Shown here: positions 43,912-52,926 of the stretch, piece by piece
Position numbering within the stretch: position 1 is the stretch's first letter
How the letters are laid out: every line of letters begins with the position of its first letter
Assembly (NCBI GenBank): GCA_049296695.1
Contig: JBAQSX010000100.1
Location: forward strand, 1-64,000
Length of the DNA: 64,000 bases
Direction of reading: 5' to 3'
Origin: UBA10906 sp049296695
Lineage (GTDB): Bacteria > Pseudomonadota > Gammaproteobacteria > Methylococcales > Methylomonadaceae
Translations under genes and position numbers: made by a program
The notes under the pieces: generated by a model
The model's database searches: none
What the model was told of the DNA's origin: nothing
What the model saw: only the letters and a program-made list of their open reading frames with translations

Positions 43912-44118
43912 CTGAATCAGAATCAGAATTTACAGAATTGTAGAATTAACAGAATAATAACTTTTGCTCATTTTTTAATTTTGAAAATTCTGATGCTGAT
44001 AATTAGGCTAAGTAGTTATTCTATTGTTTGAATCAGGATTAACAGGATAATAATATCTTGCTAATCCTATAATCTTGAAAATCCTGATTCTGACAATGCA
44101 AACCTAGGTTTGCACTCC
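43912..44118. repeat. Two ctgaatcaggatt palindromes and a cctaggtt palindrome
   Basis: One copy spans 43912-43999 (aatcagaatttacagaatt ... aattctgatgctgat) and a second 44029-44093 (tgaatcaggattaacagga ... aatcctgattctga). They are followed by gcaaacctaggtttgcactcc at 44098-44118. All lie in the 245-bp gap between rluD and miaA. Confidence 0.7.
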
Positions 44119-44132
44119 TTAATTAAAATAAC

Positions 44133-45077
44133 TTAAGTTAATTCATTATGACGCAAAGCTTGTAATAATTGCGCCATGTCTTCGGGCAAAGGTTGTTCCC
44201 ATTCTAAATACTCGCCTGTGACGGGATGTTTTAAACCTAATTTTGCCGCATGTAGGGCTTGGCGTTTAAAACTGCGTAAATGTCCTTCAAGCTCGGTAGT
44301 GCAATGCGGCGGCATTTGAAAACGTCCGCCATAAATCGGGTCGCCCAATAAAGGGAAACGAACGTGGGTTAAATGCACCCGAATTTGATGGGTGCGCCCT
44401 GTTTCCAGTTTCACCCGAATAAAGGTGTGATGTTTAAAGCGTTCCACCACACGGTAATGCGTTACGGCTTCTTTACCGTCTTCGCGCACAGTATAGCGTT
44501 TGCGGTCGCTAGGATGCCGTGCAATGGGTTCATCGACTGTGCCACCTGCGGTCATGCGTCCTTTAGCAATCGCCCAGTATTCACGGGTAATGTTTCGCGC
44601 TTGCAACTGTTCGACTAGGCTATTGTGTGCGGCTAAAGTTTTAGCAATCATCAATAAGCCTGAGGTGTCTTTATCTAAACGATGCACAATACCTGCTCTG
44701 GGCAGTGTATCTAAACTCGCATCATGATGTAATAAAGCGTTGACTAACGTGCCGTGCCAATTACCCACCGCAGGATGTACCACTAAACCTGCAGGTTTAT
44801 TGATAATTAAAATGCTGTCGTCTTCATAAATAATTTCTAGTGGTATCGGTTCAGCTTGGGCAATCACTACAATTTCTGGCTCAGCATCGAGATAAATCTC
44901 TTCGCCGCCGTCTAATTTATCCTTAGCTTTCAAAGGCAAACCATTGACTTGCACTCTGCCAGCTTTAATCCATGTTTGTAATTTACTGCGTGAATAATCG
45001 GCAAATACTTCTGCCAACACTTGGTCAAGGCGCATACCCGCCATGTCATAAGGCACTTGTGCCATTAATTTAGTCAT
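44133..45077 (-). CDS. rluD: 23S rRNA pseudouridine synthase RluD
   Basis: This protein makes pseudouridines at positions 1911/1915/1917 of 23S rRNA. An N-terminal S4 RNA-binding domain (MRLDQVLAEVFADYSRSKLQTWIKAGRVQVNG) is followed by the catalytic domain with GIVHRLDKDTSGLLMIAKT, whose first aspartate after RL is the nucleophile, and ETGRTHQIRVHLTHVRFPLLGDPIYGG. A TTG two codons upstream or the ATG at 45063-45065 are alternative starts. It is divergent from bamD, a conserved gammaproteobacterial pairing. Confidence 0.94.
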   Translation of the reverse strand: MTKLMAQVPYDMAGMRLDQVLAEVFADYSRSKLQTWIKAGRVQVNGLPLKAKDKLDGGEEIYLDAEPEIVVIAQAEPIPLEIIYEDDSILIINKPAGLVVHPAVGNWHGTLVNALLHHDASLDTLPRAGIVHRLDKDTSGLLMIAKTLAAHNSLVEQLQARNITREYWAIAKGRMTAGGTVDEPIARHPSDRKRYTVREDGKEAVTHYRVVERFKHHTFIRVKLETGRTHQIRVHLTHVRFPLLGDPIYGGRFQMPPHCTTELEGHLRSFKRQALHAAKLGLKHPVTGEYLEWEQPLPEDMAQLLQALRHNELT

Positions 45078-45216
45078 AAACAATTTTTTAGTTATTCGTT
45101 TGTTAAGTTATACTCAAGAAATACATTTTAAAGTCTTTTTAACACGGTTTTTCAGGTTCTAACACCTCAAAAGCTGGCTAAAAAGTTTCAATCCCACAAT
45201 CTTACAACGTGTCGTC

Positions 45217-46068
45217 ATGACTATGCGATTTATTTTTATAAAGTTTTTATTTATCGTCTGTTTAAGTTTCAGCCTTTTAGGCTGTGAAACCTTAGGCGAC
45301 CTATTTTCCAGCTCGGATTCTAAGAACAGTGAAGATGAATATGCGAACTGGACGATGGATAAATTTCGTCAAGAAGCCAAAAAAGCCGTAGACGAAGGGG
45401 CATTCGATAAAGGCATTAAAATTTACGAAGCCTTAGAATCACGTTATCCCTTCGGTGAGTCTTCAGCGCAAACTCAATTAGATGTGGCTTATGCCTATTA
45501 TAAAAATAACGATTCTGAATCGGCAATTGCCTCAGCAGATCGTTTTATAAAAGCCAATCCGCGTGACCCTGCTATTGATTATGCTTATTATTTAAAAGGG
45601 CTGGTGAATTATAATCGTGATTTAAGTTTTATTGATCGGTATTTACCCAGTGATACTTCACAACGCGACCCTACAAGTGCTAGAAATGCCTATAGTAATT
45701 TTGAAGAATTAGTACGCAAATACCCACAAAGTAAATATGTTCCTGACGCGTGGCAGAGAATGATTTCTTTAAAAAATAATATTGCCATGCACGAGGTGCA
45801 TGTAGCACGTTATTATTTAAAACGGCACGCTTATATTGCCGCCGCTAATCGCGCTTCGAGTGTGATTGAAAAGTATCAACGCACCCCTGCTATTCCTTAT
45901 GCTTTACAAGTGATGCAAGAGGCTTATACGCAATTGGGTTTAAAAGATTTAGCAGGTGATGCTAATCGCGTCTATCAACAAAACTTCCCCAATGGCCCGC
46001 CTGTACAAGAACAACAAAATGCGACACTTTCACATCGTTTGTGGGATTTTATTGGGTTGGAGAAGTAA
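45217..46068 (+). CDS. bamD: Outer-membrane assembly lipoprotein BamD
   Basis: A 283-residue lipoprotein of the BAM complex that inserts beta-barrel proteins into the outer membrane. The signal peptide ends in the lipobox LLGC with the lipidated cysteine at residue 23. Mature segments NWTMDKFRQEAKKAVDEGAFDKGIKIYEALESRYPFG, YAYYLKGLVNYNRD and the helical TPR-like repeats are typical, as is the C-terminal DFIGLEK. A second ATG two codons on is possible. It is divergent from rluD, a conserved pairing. It should serve the barrel proteins encoded at 9.2 and 22.9 kb. Confidence 0.95.
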   Translation: MTMRFIFIKFLFIVCLSFSLLGCETLGDLFSSSDSKNSEDEYANWTMDKFRQEAKKAVDEGAFDKGIKIYEALESRYPFGESSAQTQLDVAYAYYKNNDSESAIASADRFIKANPRDPAIDYAYYLKGLVNYNRDLSFIDRYLPSDTSQRDPTSARNAYSNFEELVRKYPQSKYVPDAWQRMISLKNNIAMHEVHVARYYLKRHAYIAAANRASSVIEKYQRTPAIPYALQVMQEAYTQLGLKDLAGDANRVYQQNFPNGPPVQEQQNATLSHRLWDFIGLEK

Positions 46069-46158
46069 TTAATAAATAGAGTTTATATTTGAGCCTTATT
46101 TATTATTATTAATTAATACGACTAATGGAATGTAAGCTTTACTTGCTAATTAAATATA

Positions 46159-46179
46159 AGGTCAGGCAAAGCCTGACCT
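46159..46179. repeat. Palindrome of the aggtcaggc family
   Basis: The palindrome aggtcaggcaaagcctgacc(t) is the core of the ggaggtcaggc family and lies just upstream of the PIN toxin-antitoxin pair. Confidence 0.7.
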
Positions 46180-46210
46180 CCCTAATTGATAAAATCAGAG
46201 ATAATTAATC

Positions 46211-46459
46211 ATGCAAATAACCGCTGACATAGATTCACACCATGCTGATAAACTCGATTTTTTAAAAGCGGCGTTACGTTTAGAAAATAATGCCCTTATT
46301 CAAAAAGCCATTGATGTTTTATACGAAAAACAACAACAAAGCCAAGGACAAAAAACCTATCAAATATTACAAGAAGTGGGTTTTATTGGTTGTATAGAAG
46401 GTGATGGTGATTTATCAGAAAACTATAAACACTATTTAGATTGGAGTCATAAAGTGTGA
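46211..46459 (+). CDS. Antitoxin-like partner of the PIN toxin
   Basis: An 82-residue protein overlapping the following PIN-domain gene by 4 bases, the usual layout of an antitoxin followed by a VapC-like toxin. The N-terminus MQITADIDSHHADKLDFLKAALRLENNALIQKAIDVLYE fits a ribbon-helix-helix-like strand plus two helices. The rest is acidic and could wrap the toxin. No precise antitoxin family was recognised. Autoregulation by the antitoxin-toxin complex at the promoter near the upstream palindrome is the family norm but is not shown here. Confidence 0.65.
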   Translation: MQITADIDSHHADKLDFLKAALRLENNALIQKAIDVLYEKQQQSQGQKTYQILQEVGFIGCIEGDGDLSENYKHYLDWSHKV

Positions 46460-46872
46460 TTATTGCCGACAGCGGTTTTTGGATTGCTTTAGCCGACCAT
46501 CGAGATAAATATCATAGTTTAGCAAATCAAAAAATTAAAAGTCTAAATGACAATTTAATAACCTCCTTTCCTGTTATGACTGAAGTCTGTCATATTTTAT
46601 TACAACGCAATGGCGTAAAAGCACAATTGAATTTTATACAAGCCTATCAGCGCGGTGCATTTGAAGTTTTTCAAATAGAAAATCATCATAAAAATAGATT
46701 ATTTGAATTAATGAGCCTTTATGCTGATTTGCCAATGGATTTAGCCGATGCCTCAATGGTATTATTAGCTGAACATTTAGGACATGGCAAAATTTTAAGT
46801 ACCGATAAACGCGACTTTCATACTTATCGCTGGAAACAAACTAAACCTTTTACTAATTTATTATTTGATTAA
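46456..46872 (+). CDS. PIN-domain VapC-like toxin
   Basis: A 138-residue PIN-domain ribonuclease. The acidic metal-binding residues are in place: D5 (IIADSGFW), E43 (VMTEVCHIL), D95/D98 (LPMDLADAS) and D117/D120 (STDKRDF). It starts with GTG at 46456, overlapping the antitoxin-like gene as GTGA. Such toxins cut tRNA or rRNA when the antitoxin is degraded. All catalytic residues are present, so the module appears intact. It is followed by glnS, 40 bases downstream. Confidence 0.82.
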   Translation: MIIADSGFWIALADHRDKYHSLANQKIKSLNDNLITSFPVMTEVCHILLQRNGVKAQLNFIQAYQRGAFEVFQIENHHKNRLFELMSLYADLPMDLADASMVLLAEHLGHGKILSTDKRDFHTYRWKQTKPFTNLLFD

Positions 46873-46912
46873 TTATCTAACTATTCCTCTCGCATAACCA
46901 CATAAAACCACC

Positions 46913-48568
46913 ATGTCCACACAAGAAATAACTACCCCCGCACATTTTATTCGACAAATTATTGCCGATGATTTAAAAACTAATAAACATAATGGCAAAG
47001 TCGCCACCCGTTTTCCACCCGAACCCAATGGCTATTTACATATTGGTCATGCTAAATCAATCTGTTTAAATTTCGGCATGGCATTAGAACATAATGGTAG
47101 TTGCAATTTACGTTTTGATGATACTAATCCCGAAAAAGAAAGCGTGGAATATGTTAATTCAATTCAACGTGATGTCAGTTGGTTAGGATTTAATTGGAAG
47201 GAGTTGTGTTATGCTTCGGATTATTTCGAGCAGTTATATCAATATGCCGAACAATTAATACAAGCAAATTTAGCTTATGTTGATAGTTCGAGTCCTGAGC
47301 AAATAAGAGCCAATCGCGGCACATTAACTGAAGCGGGAAAAGAAACCCCAGACCGTAGTCGCTCAATTGAAGAAAATTTAGATTTATTTAGAAGAATGCG
47401 AGCGGGTGAATTCGCTGACGGTGAATATGTATTACGCGCAAAAATAGATATGGGTTCGCCTAATATGAATATGCGCGACCCGACTATTTATCGCATTAGA
47501 CGCGTACATCATCATCGCACAGCAGATACTTGGTGTATATATCCTATGTATGATTATACCCATTGCATTTCGGATGCCATTGAGGGAATAACTCACTCAT
47601 TATGTACCTTAGAATTTGAAGACCATCGTCCATTATATGATTGGGTATTAGATGAATTAAAAACCCCCTGTCATCCGCAACAAATTGAATTTGCGCGTTT
47701 GCAATTAGAATATACCATTGTCAGTAAGCGTAAATTAAATCAATTAGTCACAGAAAATCATGTCCGTGGTTGGGATGACCCACGTTTGCCCACACTTGCG
47801 GGTTTAAAACGTTTAGGTATTACCCCGCAAGCGATTAGAAACTTCTGTGAAAAAATCGGTATTACTAAACAAAACTCATGGATTGAAATGGGAGTTTTAG
47901 AATACTGTGTGCGTGAAGATTTAAATGATTGTGCCTATCGCGCAATGGCAGTATTAGAGCCATTAAAAGTGGTAATTACCAATTACCCCGATGATAAAGT
48001 CGAGCAATTAATAATTAGTAATCATCCACAAAAACCAGAACTCGGTCATAGAGACGTTCCTTTTGCTAAAACGCTATTAATTGAACGTGATGATTTTGCC
48101 GAAATCCCACCACCTAAATATAAACGTTTAAGCTTAGGTGAAGAAGTACGTTTACGCGGCTCTTATGTGATTCGTTGTAATGAAGTTATTAAAAATGATA
48201 ACGGCGATATTATTGAATTACATTGCACTTATGATGATACCACTTTAGGTAAAAACCCCGAAGGACGTAAAGTCAAAGGCGTAATTCATTGGGTATCTGA
48301 TCTGCATTCAGCTACAGCAGAAATTCGTTTATACGATAGATTATTTAGCGTAGCGCAACCTAATAATGAAGAAAACTTTTTATCCGTGGTCAATCCTCAT
48401 TCATTAACCATTTTAAATAATTGTCGAGTTGAACAAAGTTTAATCAATGCGAGTTTAGAGCATCGTTATCAATTTGAACGCACGGGTTATTTTTGTTTAG
48501 ATTTAGATAGTAGCCCTGATAACTTAGTATTTAATCGGACTATTACTTTGCGTGATAGTTGGGATTAA
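46913..48568 (+). CDS. glnS: Glutaminyl-tRNA synthetase
   Basis: A 551-residue class I synthetase charging tRNA-Gln. The HIGH motif appears as PPEPNGYLHIGHAKSI, the KMSKS-like motif as IVSKRKL, and WGFxW-type recognition as DVSWLGFNWKEL. The C-terminal beta-barrel anticodon-binding domains run from about residue 340 to the end (EPLKVVITNYPDDK onward). Length matches E. coli GlnRS (554). The presence of GlnRS shows that the bacterium charges tRNA-Gln directly, as is usual for gammaproteobacteria. Confidence 0.97.
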   Translation: MSTQEITTPAHFIRQIIADDLKTNKHNGKVATRFPPEPNGYLHIGHAKSICLNFGMALEHNGSCNLRFDDTNPEKESVEYVNSIQRDVSWLGFNWKELCYASDYFEQLYQYAEQLIQANLAYVDSSSPEQIRANRGTLTEAGKETPDRSRSIEENLDLFRRMRAGEFADGEYVLRAKIDMGSPNMNMRDPTIYRIRRVHHHRTADTWCIYPMYDYTHCISDAIEGITHSLCTLEFEDHRPLYDWVLDELKTPCHPQQIEFARLQLEYTIVSKRKLNQLVTENHVRGWDDPRLPTLAGLKRLGITPQAIRNFCEKIGITKQNSWIEMGVLEYCVREDLNDCAYRAMAVLEPLKVVITNYPDDKVEQLIISNHPQKPELGHRDVPFAKTLLIERDDFAEIPPPKYKRLSLGEEVRLRGSYVIRCNEVIKNDNGDIIELHCTYDDTTLGKNPEGRKVKGVIHWVSDLHSATAEIRLYDRLFSVAQPNNEENFLSVVNPHSLTILNNCRVEQSLINASLEHRYQFERTGYFCLDLDSSPDNLVFNRTITLRDSWD

Positions 48569-48577
48569 TTAACAATA

Positions 48578-48609
48578 GATTTAGCAGGTTTTAAAACCTG
48601 CTAAATCTA
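48578..48609. repeat. Perfect 32-bp palindrome after glnS
   Basis: The arms agatttagcaggtttt and aaaacctgctaaatct form a perfect palindrome without a T run. A similar stem (acctgctagattt/aaatctagcaggt) with a T run ends the next unit at 49533-49569 and another ends hps-phi. Confidence 0.7.
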
Positions 48610-48627
48610 ATTATTAAGGAGTAAGTC

Positions 48628-48807
48628 ATGTTTGATTTACAAAAAATTCTTGAAGAAAGATTGGCAGCATTAGAAGGTAAAAAAATACCTAAAAAAGCGC
48701 GTAAAAATGAGCTGAATGACGTATCGGTGGAATATATTAAAAAATCTTGGCAAAGAGCAGGGATATTAGACGAAAAAGGCAGATTAATTGAACGAGATAT
48801 TATTTGA
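48628..48807 (+). CDS. Small partner protein of the ADP-ribosyltransferase-like gene
   Basis: A 59-residue charged protein with MFDLQKILEERLAALEGKKI at the start and a YIKKSWQRAGILDEKGRLIE segment near the end. A clear aaggag lies at proper distance from the ATG at 48628. Its TGA overlaps the ATG of the next gene (TGATG), so the two are translationally coupled. Small size and coupling suggest an antitoxin or immunity-type partner to the following ADP-ribosyltransferase-like protein. I do not recognise a named family, and this role is inferred from layout. Confidence 0.7.
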   Translation: MFDLQKILEERLAALEGKKIPKKARKNELNDVSVEYIKKSWQRAGILDEKGRLIERDII

Positions 48808-49478
48808 TGTATATCACGCCTGAAATTGTTATCGGTTTTCATGGCTGTGATAAATTTGTAGCAGATGCGGTTTTTAAGGAAGGAAAAGAACTTTCAAAAA
48901 GTGAAAATAGTTATGACTGGCTAGGTCATGGTATTTATTTTTGGGAAGGTAGTTATGAGCGTGCTTGGGAATGGGCGCGGAATAAAAAAGAAGCGAATAA
49001 AATCGATGAACCTGCTGTTATAGGCGCATTTATTAAATTGGGATATTGCTTAGATTTGTTAGATTCTAAGCACATAAAAACAGTTAAATTAGCGCATAAT
49101 ATATTATTGGATGAATCTCAAAAAACAGGGGTGAAGTTGCCTGAAAATACAAATTATAAGCTAGATATTAGTTTTTATAGGCATTTGGATTGTACAGTTA
49201 TGTAAAAGCTACAAGAACTAAATAATACCGCTATTATGAAAGAATTAAAGCTTTCAACTTCAGAGGGTAAAAATGAAAGAAAAATCCAACAACATCCTCA
49301 GTTTATAGATTCAGTAAGAGGCATGTTTCCAGAAGGAAAGGAATTATATAATGGGGCGGGATTTAGAGAGAAAAATCATATTCAATTATGCGTTGTTAAT
49401 CCTAATTGCATTATTGCTTACTTTCAGCCAAGAAAAACTAACCCATCATATAAAAGTCTCAATACGTCTTACTTGTAA
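48807..49478 (+). pseudogene. ADP-ribosyltransferase-like protein interrupted by an in-frame stop
   Basis: Codons from ATG 48807 read GFHGCDKFVADAVFKEGKEL and DWLGHGIYFWEGSYERAWEWA, resembling the H...Y pattern of ART/PARP-like folds in small bacterial toxin-like proteins. A TAA at 49203-49205 stops the frame after 132 residues. The same frame then continues without shift to 49478, including FIDSVRGMFPEGKELYNGAGF and HIQLCVVNPNCIIAYF, which look like the missing C-terminal half. Without the TAA the product would be 223 residues. A second start at 49236 exists but lacks a ribosome site. I read this as a recent nonsense mutation in an otherwise preserved gene. Confidence 0.7.
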
Positions 49479-49532
49479 TTAACTGAAGCTCAGGCAAAGC
49501 CTGACCTCCTGTTTTATTGTATTAGCACATCA

Positions 49533-49569
49533 AAACCTGCTAGATTTTAAAAATCTAGCAGGTTTTTTT
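49533..49569 (+). terminator. Terminator upstream of rep
   Basis: The stem aaacctgctagattt/aaatctagcaggttt is followed by a T run, ending the ADP-ribosyltransferase-like unit. Just before it, at 49488-49509, lies a copy of the caggcaaagcctgacctcc repeat. Confidence 0.85.
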
Positions 49570-49590
49570 CTTTATTACTTTGTTGAAATT

Positions 49591-51597
49591 ATGTCTACAT
49601 TAAATCCGCAACAAAAAGCCGCCATTTATGCCATTGATAAACCCTTATTAGTATTAGCGGGTGCAGGTAGTGGTAAAACCCGCGTGATTACTGAAAAAAT
49701 CGCTTATTTAATTGCCCAAGGCACACCTGCCAAACATATAGCGGCTGTTACTTTTACCAATAAAGCCGCGCGAGAAATGAAAACCCGTGTTGCCAAATTA
49801 TTAACCAGTGAACAAACAAAAGATTTGCGCGTGTCCACTTTTCATTCTTTGGGTTTAGAGATATTGCGCCGTGAATATAAAACCCTAGGTTATAAAGCCG
49901 CCATTACCTTATTTGATGAACAAGATAAACTCGGTTTATTAAAAAACTTATTACATTACGGCTCAAAAGAATGTGATAAACAAACCGTTGAACTTTATGC
50001 TAATCAAATTGGTTCATGGAAAAATACTTTAATAACCGCTCAGCAAGCGTTAAGTATTACTAATAATGCCAAACAAGTCGATGCCGCATTATTATATGCT
50101 GAATATCAAGACAGTTTAAAAGCTTATAATGCAGTAGATTTTGATGATTTGTTATTATTACCTGTGACCTTATTAAGAGAAAATAGTGAGGTATTAACTA
50201 AGTGGCAGAATACTATTCGTTATTTATTAGTCGATGAATATCAAGACACTAATGGCACACAATATGAATTAGTAAAATTATTAGCAGGAAAATTAGGACG
50301 CTTTACCGTAGTGGGTGATGATGACCAATCGATTTATGCGTGGCGGGGGGCGCAACCTGAGAATTTAGCGCAATTACAACACGATTATCCACGCTTACAA
50401 GTGATTAAATTAGAGCAGAATTACCGCTCAACGGGTCGGATATTAAAAGTGGCTAATCAATTAATTGCCAATAATCCCCATAAGTTTGAAAAAAAATTAT
50501 GGAGTGCCTTGGGTTATGGTGACGCTTTAAGAGTATTAAGTCATAAAGATGAGCAAGACGAAGCACGGCAAGTGGCAATGGAGATTATTCATCAGCGTTT
50601 TAAACATGGACATCAGTATAAAGATTATGCGGTATTATATCGGGGTAATCATCAAGCACGCTTAATTGAACAAGTCTTAATGGAACATAAAATTCCTTAT
50701 ACTATTAGCGGCGGAACTTCTTTCTTTTCATTTGCTGAAGTGAAAGATATTTTGAGTTATTTGCGTTTATTAGTAAATCCCAATGATGATGCCGCATTTT
50801 TACGCGTAGTGAATACCCCAAAACGTGAAATTGGCCCTACTACTTTGCAAAAACTAGGCAGTTATGCCAATGAAAGACACTGTAGTTTATTTACTGCTTG
50901 TATGGAATTGGGCTTAACGCAACGTTTATCTGAAAAAGCCATTCAACGTTTAAAAAACTTTCATGCGTGGATTTTGAGTAGTGCCTTAAAAGTTAGAAAA
51001 GGCGATATGTTTACTGAAATTACTCAATTAATAAATGATATTGGTTATGAGCAGTATTTACGCGAGGAATATAAAACTAAAGAATCGGCTGAGCGTAAAT
51101 GGCGCAATGTTGGTGATTTATTAGCGTGGTTAAAACGCATGGAAATTGATGAACTGGGTAATAAAAAATCCTTAGCTGAAATAGTGGCGGCAATATTATT
51201 AATGGATATTATTGAGCGCAATGCTGAAGAAAAACAAGAAAACAGCGTGAGTTTAATGACCTTACATGCGGCTAAAGGTTTGGAATTTCCGCATGTGTTT
51301 TTAATTGGTATGGAAGAGGGTTTATTACCTCATGCTAATAGTATTGAATCGGGTTCATTAGAAGAAGAGCGCAGATTGGCTTATGTGGGTATTACTCGGG
51401 CGCAAAGGACTTGCACCTTTAGTTATTGTCTTAAACGTAATCGTTATGGTCAGTTGGTTAATTGTCAGCCTAGTCGTTTTTTAGAAGAATTACCCGCACA
51501 GGAATTGGAGTGGAGCAATAAAATTCCGTTGTCGGTGGAAGTTAAAAAAGAGCGGGGCAGAGCGCAATTTGCACAAATGAAAACGCTATTGTCGTAA
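49591..51597 (+). CDS. rep: ATP-dependent DNA helicase Rep
   Basis: A 668-residue superfamily 1A helicase that clears proteins ahead of replication forks. Walker A is AGAGSGKT near residue 23, motif II VDEYQDTN near 210, GDDDQSIYAWRGA motif III, and motif VI VGITRAQRTCTFSY near the C-terminus. The opening MSTLNPQQKAAIYAIDKPLLVLAG follows E. coli Rep more than UvrD (no long C-terminal Tudor region), and the length is right (673 in E. coli). It is preceded and followed by strong terminators, so it is transcribed alone. Confidence 0.94.
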   Translation: MSTLNPQQKAAIYAIDKPLLVLAGAGSGKTRVITEKIAYLIAQGTPAKHIAAVTFTNKAAREMKTRVAKLLTSEQTKDLRVSTFHSLGLEILRREYKTLGYKAAITLFDEQDKLGLLKNLLHYGSKECDKQTVELYANQIGSWKNTLITAQQALSITNNAKQVDAALLYAEYQDSLKAYNAVDFDDLLLLPVTLLRENSEVLTKWQNTIRYLLVDEYQDTNGTQYELVKLLAGKLGRFTVVGDDDQSIYAWRGAQPENLAQLQHDYPRLQVIKLEQNYRSTGRILKVANQLIANNPHKFEKKLWSALGYGDALRVLSHKDEQDEARQVAMEIIHQRFKHGHQYKDYAVLYRGNHQARLIEQVLMEHKIPYTISGGTSFFSFAEVKDILSYLRLLVNPNDDAAFLRVVNTPKREIGPTTLQKLGSYANERHCSLFTACMELGLTQRLSEKAIQRLKNFHAWILSSALKVRKGDMFTEITQLINDIGYEQYLREEYKTKESAERKWRNVGDLLAWLKRMEIDELGNKKSLAEIVAAILLMDIIERNAEEKQENSVSLMTLHAAKGLEFPHVFLIGMEEGLLPHANSIESGSLEEERRLAYVGITRAQRTCTFSYCLKRNRYGQLVNCQPSRFLEELPAQELEWSNKIPLSVEVKKERGRAQFAQMKTLLS

Positions 51598-51621
51598 TTA
51601 CTCAGCAACTATAGTTAAACC

Positions 51622-51657
51622 AAAAAAGGCTTAAGTTCACGAACTTAAGCCTTTTTT
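51622..51657 (+). terminator. Terminator of rep
   Basis: The stem aaaaggcttaagttc/gaacttaagcctttt is followed by T residues, 25 bases after the rep stop. Confidence 0.9.
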
Positions 51658-52132
51658 ATGGTCATAACTTATTGTTACATCTATTTAATCGATGTTAAGG
51701 CGATTAATAATTATTGAGTTATAAGCTAGGTATTTAAATTATTAATTGAAATAAATCATAGTGATATTAATTATTATGCAACTTAATTACTAGGTTTATA
51801 TTTATCGAGTCGATTCTTTTTAATAGTAAAAACAGCTTTTAATTTAAATAGTAGTTTAGACAAACTACTATTTTTAAAATAGTGATAGGCAAGAGTTGCA
51901 TTAAAATTTTGCAAAAAAATTTAGTATTTAATCAATAATAATTAGTATTAAACTTTCATAACATATTATTTAATAAAGCCAATAAAGTATTGTAGCGACT
52001 AGATACTAGCATGGTGTTTCTATTTAAAATAAAATAAACTTAATTTTTATAAGACTTTTTTATTTTTTTTGTTACAATTATTTTGCATCGAATTTAAGGC
52101 GATGTTACTTTATATTAACTGAGGAATAAAAC
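51658..52132. other. Long AT-rich region upstream of the 64-residue protein
   Basis: About 475 bases of very AT-rich sequence without a credible gene or any of the recurrent palindromes. Its 3' end must hold the promoter of the small gene at 52133. The absence of repeats, common in other gaps, is noticeable. Confidence 0.5.
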
Positions 52133-52327
52133 ATGTCTGAAGAAGTTAAAGAAAAAGATAATTTTTGGGTATATATTATTTTAGTCGTTGCAGTTTTTGC
52201 AGGTGTTATGTTTGCAGTAAAAAGTGCTGAACATGGTAAATATGCGTCTGCTGAAAAAGCGATTGCCGAAGATGCAAGTAATTCAGCTTATCGTGCTGAT
52301 GCACTGCACAGTAAGTCAGACAAGTAA
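52133..52327 (+). CDS. Small single-span membrane protein
   Basis: A 64-residue protein with an acidic/basic N-terminal stretch (MSEEVKEKDNFW), one membrane helix (VYIILVVAVFAGVMFAV, about residues 13-29) and a polar alanine-rich tail (EKAIAEDASNSAYRADALHS) that could form an amphipathic helix. A strong gagga ribosome site, a long AT-rich upstream region and a strong terminator suggest an abundantly expressed single gene. No family was recognised. It could be a structural or regulatory subunit of a membrane complex. Confidence 0.7.
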   Translation: MSEEVKEKDNFWVYIILVVAVFAGVMFAVKSAEHGKYASAEKAIAEDASNSAYRADALHSKSDK

Positions 52328-52371
52328 ATCGTTATTGTTATAAACCTTCTCTAATCCATTTCAAAATCCTC

Positions 52372-52405
52372 AAAGGCATGAAGTAAAAACTTCATGCCTT
52401 TTTTT
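52372..52405 (+). terminator. Terminator of the 64-residue protein gene
   Basis: The stem aaaggcatgaagt/acttcatgccttt is followed by a run of T. Confidence 0.92.
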
Positions 52406-52926
52406 GTTTAATAGACTACGGTTTTTAATTAAAAACTAAAGTTATCCAATTTAAAAAAATCTTAACCCTCTTTTACCAAAGTAGGAAATAAATTTTATAT
52501 TTATTAACTGAGGTTAAACAGTAGAAAAGAGCAAATTATTATTTGTGTGTACAGAATCGTTAAATTGTAGGGGCAAATTATTATTTGCCCTTTGGCAACA
52601 ATCGTTTGTTATTGAGGCTAAGGTTATTTACCCTTAATAACAAGCTGTTGTGCAAGGGCAAATATGATTTGCCCCTACATTGATAAACTCTGCGCAATTT
52701 TAGATAATAATTAAATAATTTTGAAACCCCTGTAGTTACTATTCAATAATAGCTGTTATTACTAACAAGTATTTAAAGCTCAATCAACACGACAAACCAC
52801 CAATATTTCTTCCTTAAAAAGAAAAGGGATAAATATTTTCTTTAAAAACGGTAGAATAGCGCGTTATATTTAACAGCTAAGTCCTATCAATTGGCTTAGT
52901 TGCTTGTTTTTTTCTTTTCTTAGCCG
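52406..52926. other. Non-coding region upstream of ygiQ
   Basis: No gene was recognised in these 520 bases. A two-part palindrome of the gtaggggcaaa family fills 52567-52678. The last 100 bases probably carry the ygiQ promoter. Confidence 0.55.
52567..52678. repeat. gtaggggcaaa-family palindrome, extended copy
   Basis: It opens with gtaggggcaaattattattt and closes with aaatatgatttgcccctac. Between them are repeated arms (tttgccctttggcaacaatc, caagggcaaat), so it looks like two units joined or an element with an insertion. At 112 bp it is longer than the 70-bp copies elsewhere. Confidence 0.7.

Noticed and set aside
48578..48609. Intrinsic terminator of glnS
   Set aside because: The palindrome is perfect but lacks a T run on the plus strand, so it is listed only as a repeat.
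49236..49478. Independent 80-residue gene downstream of the in-frame stop
   Set aside because: It is in the same frame as the preceding gene, lacks a ribosome site and looks like the C-terminal half of the same protein.
52567..52678. CRISPR-like repetition in the gtaggggcaaat family
   Set aside because: Copies are dispersed palindromes, not regularly spaced direct repeats with unique spacers, and no cas genes are present.
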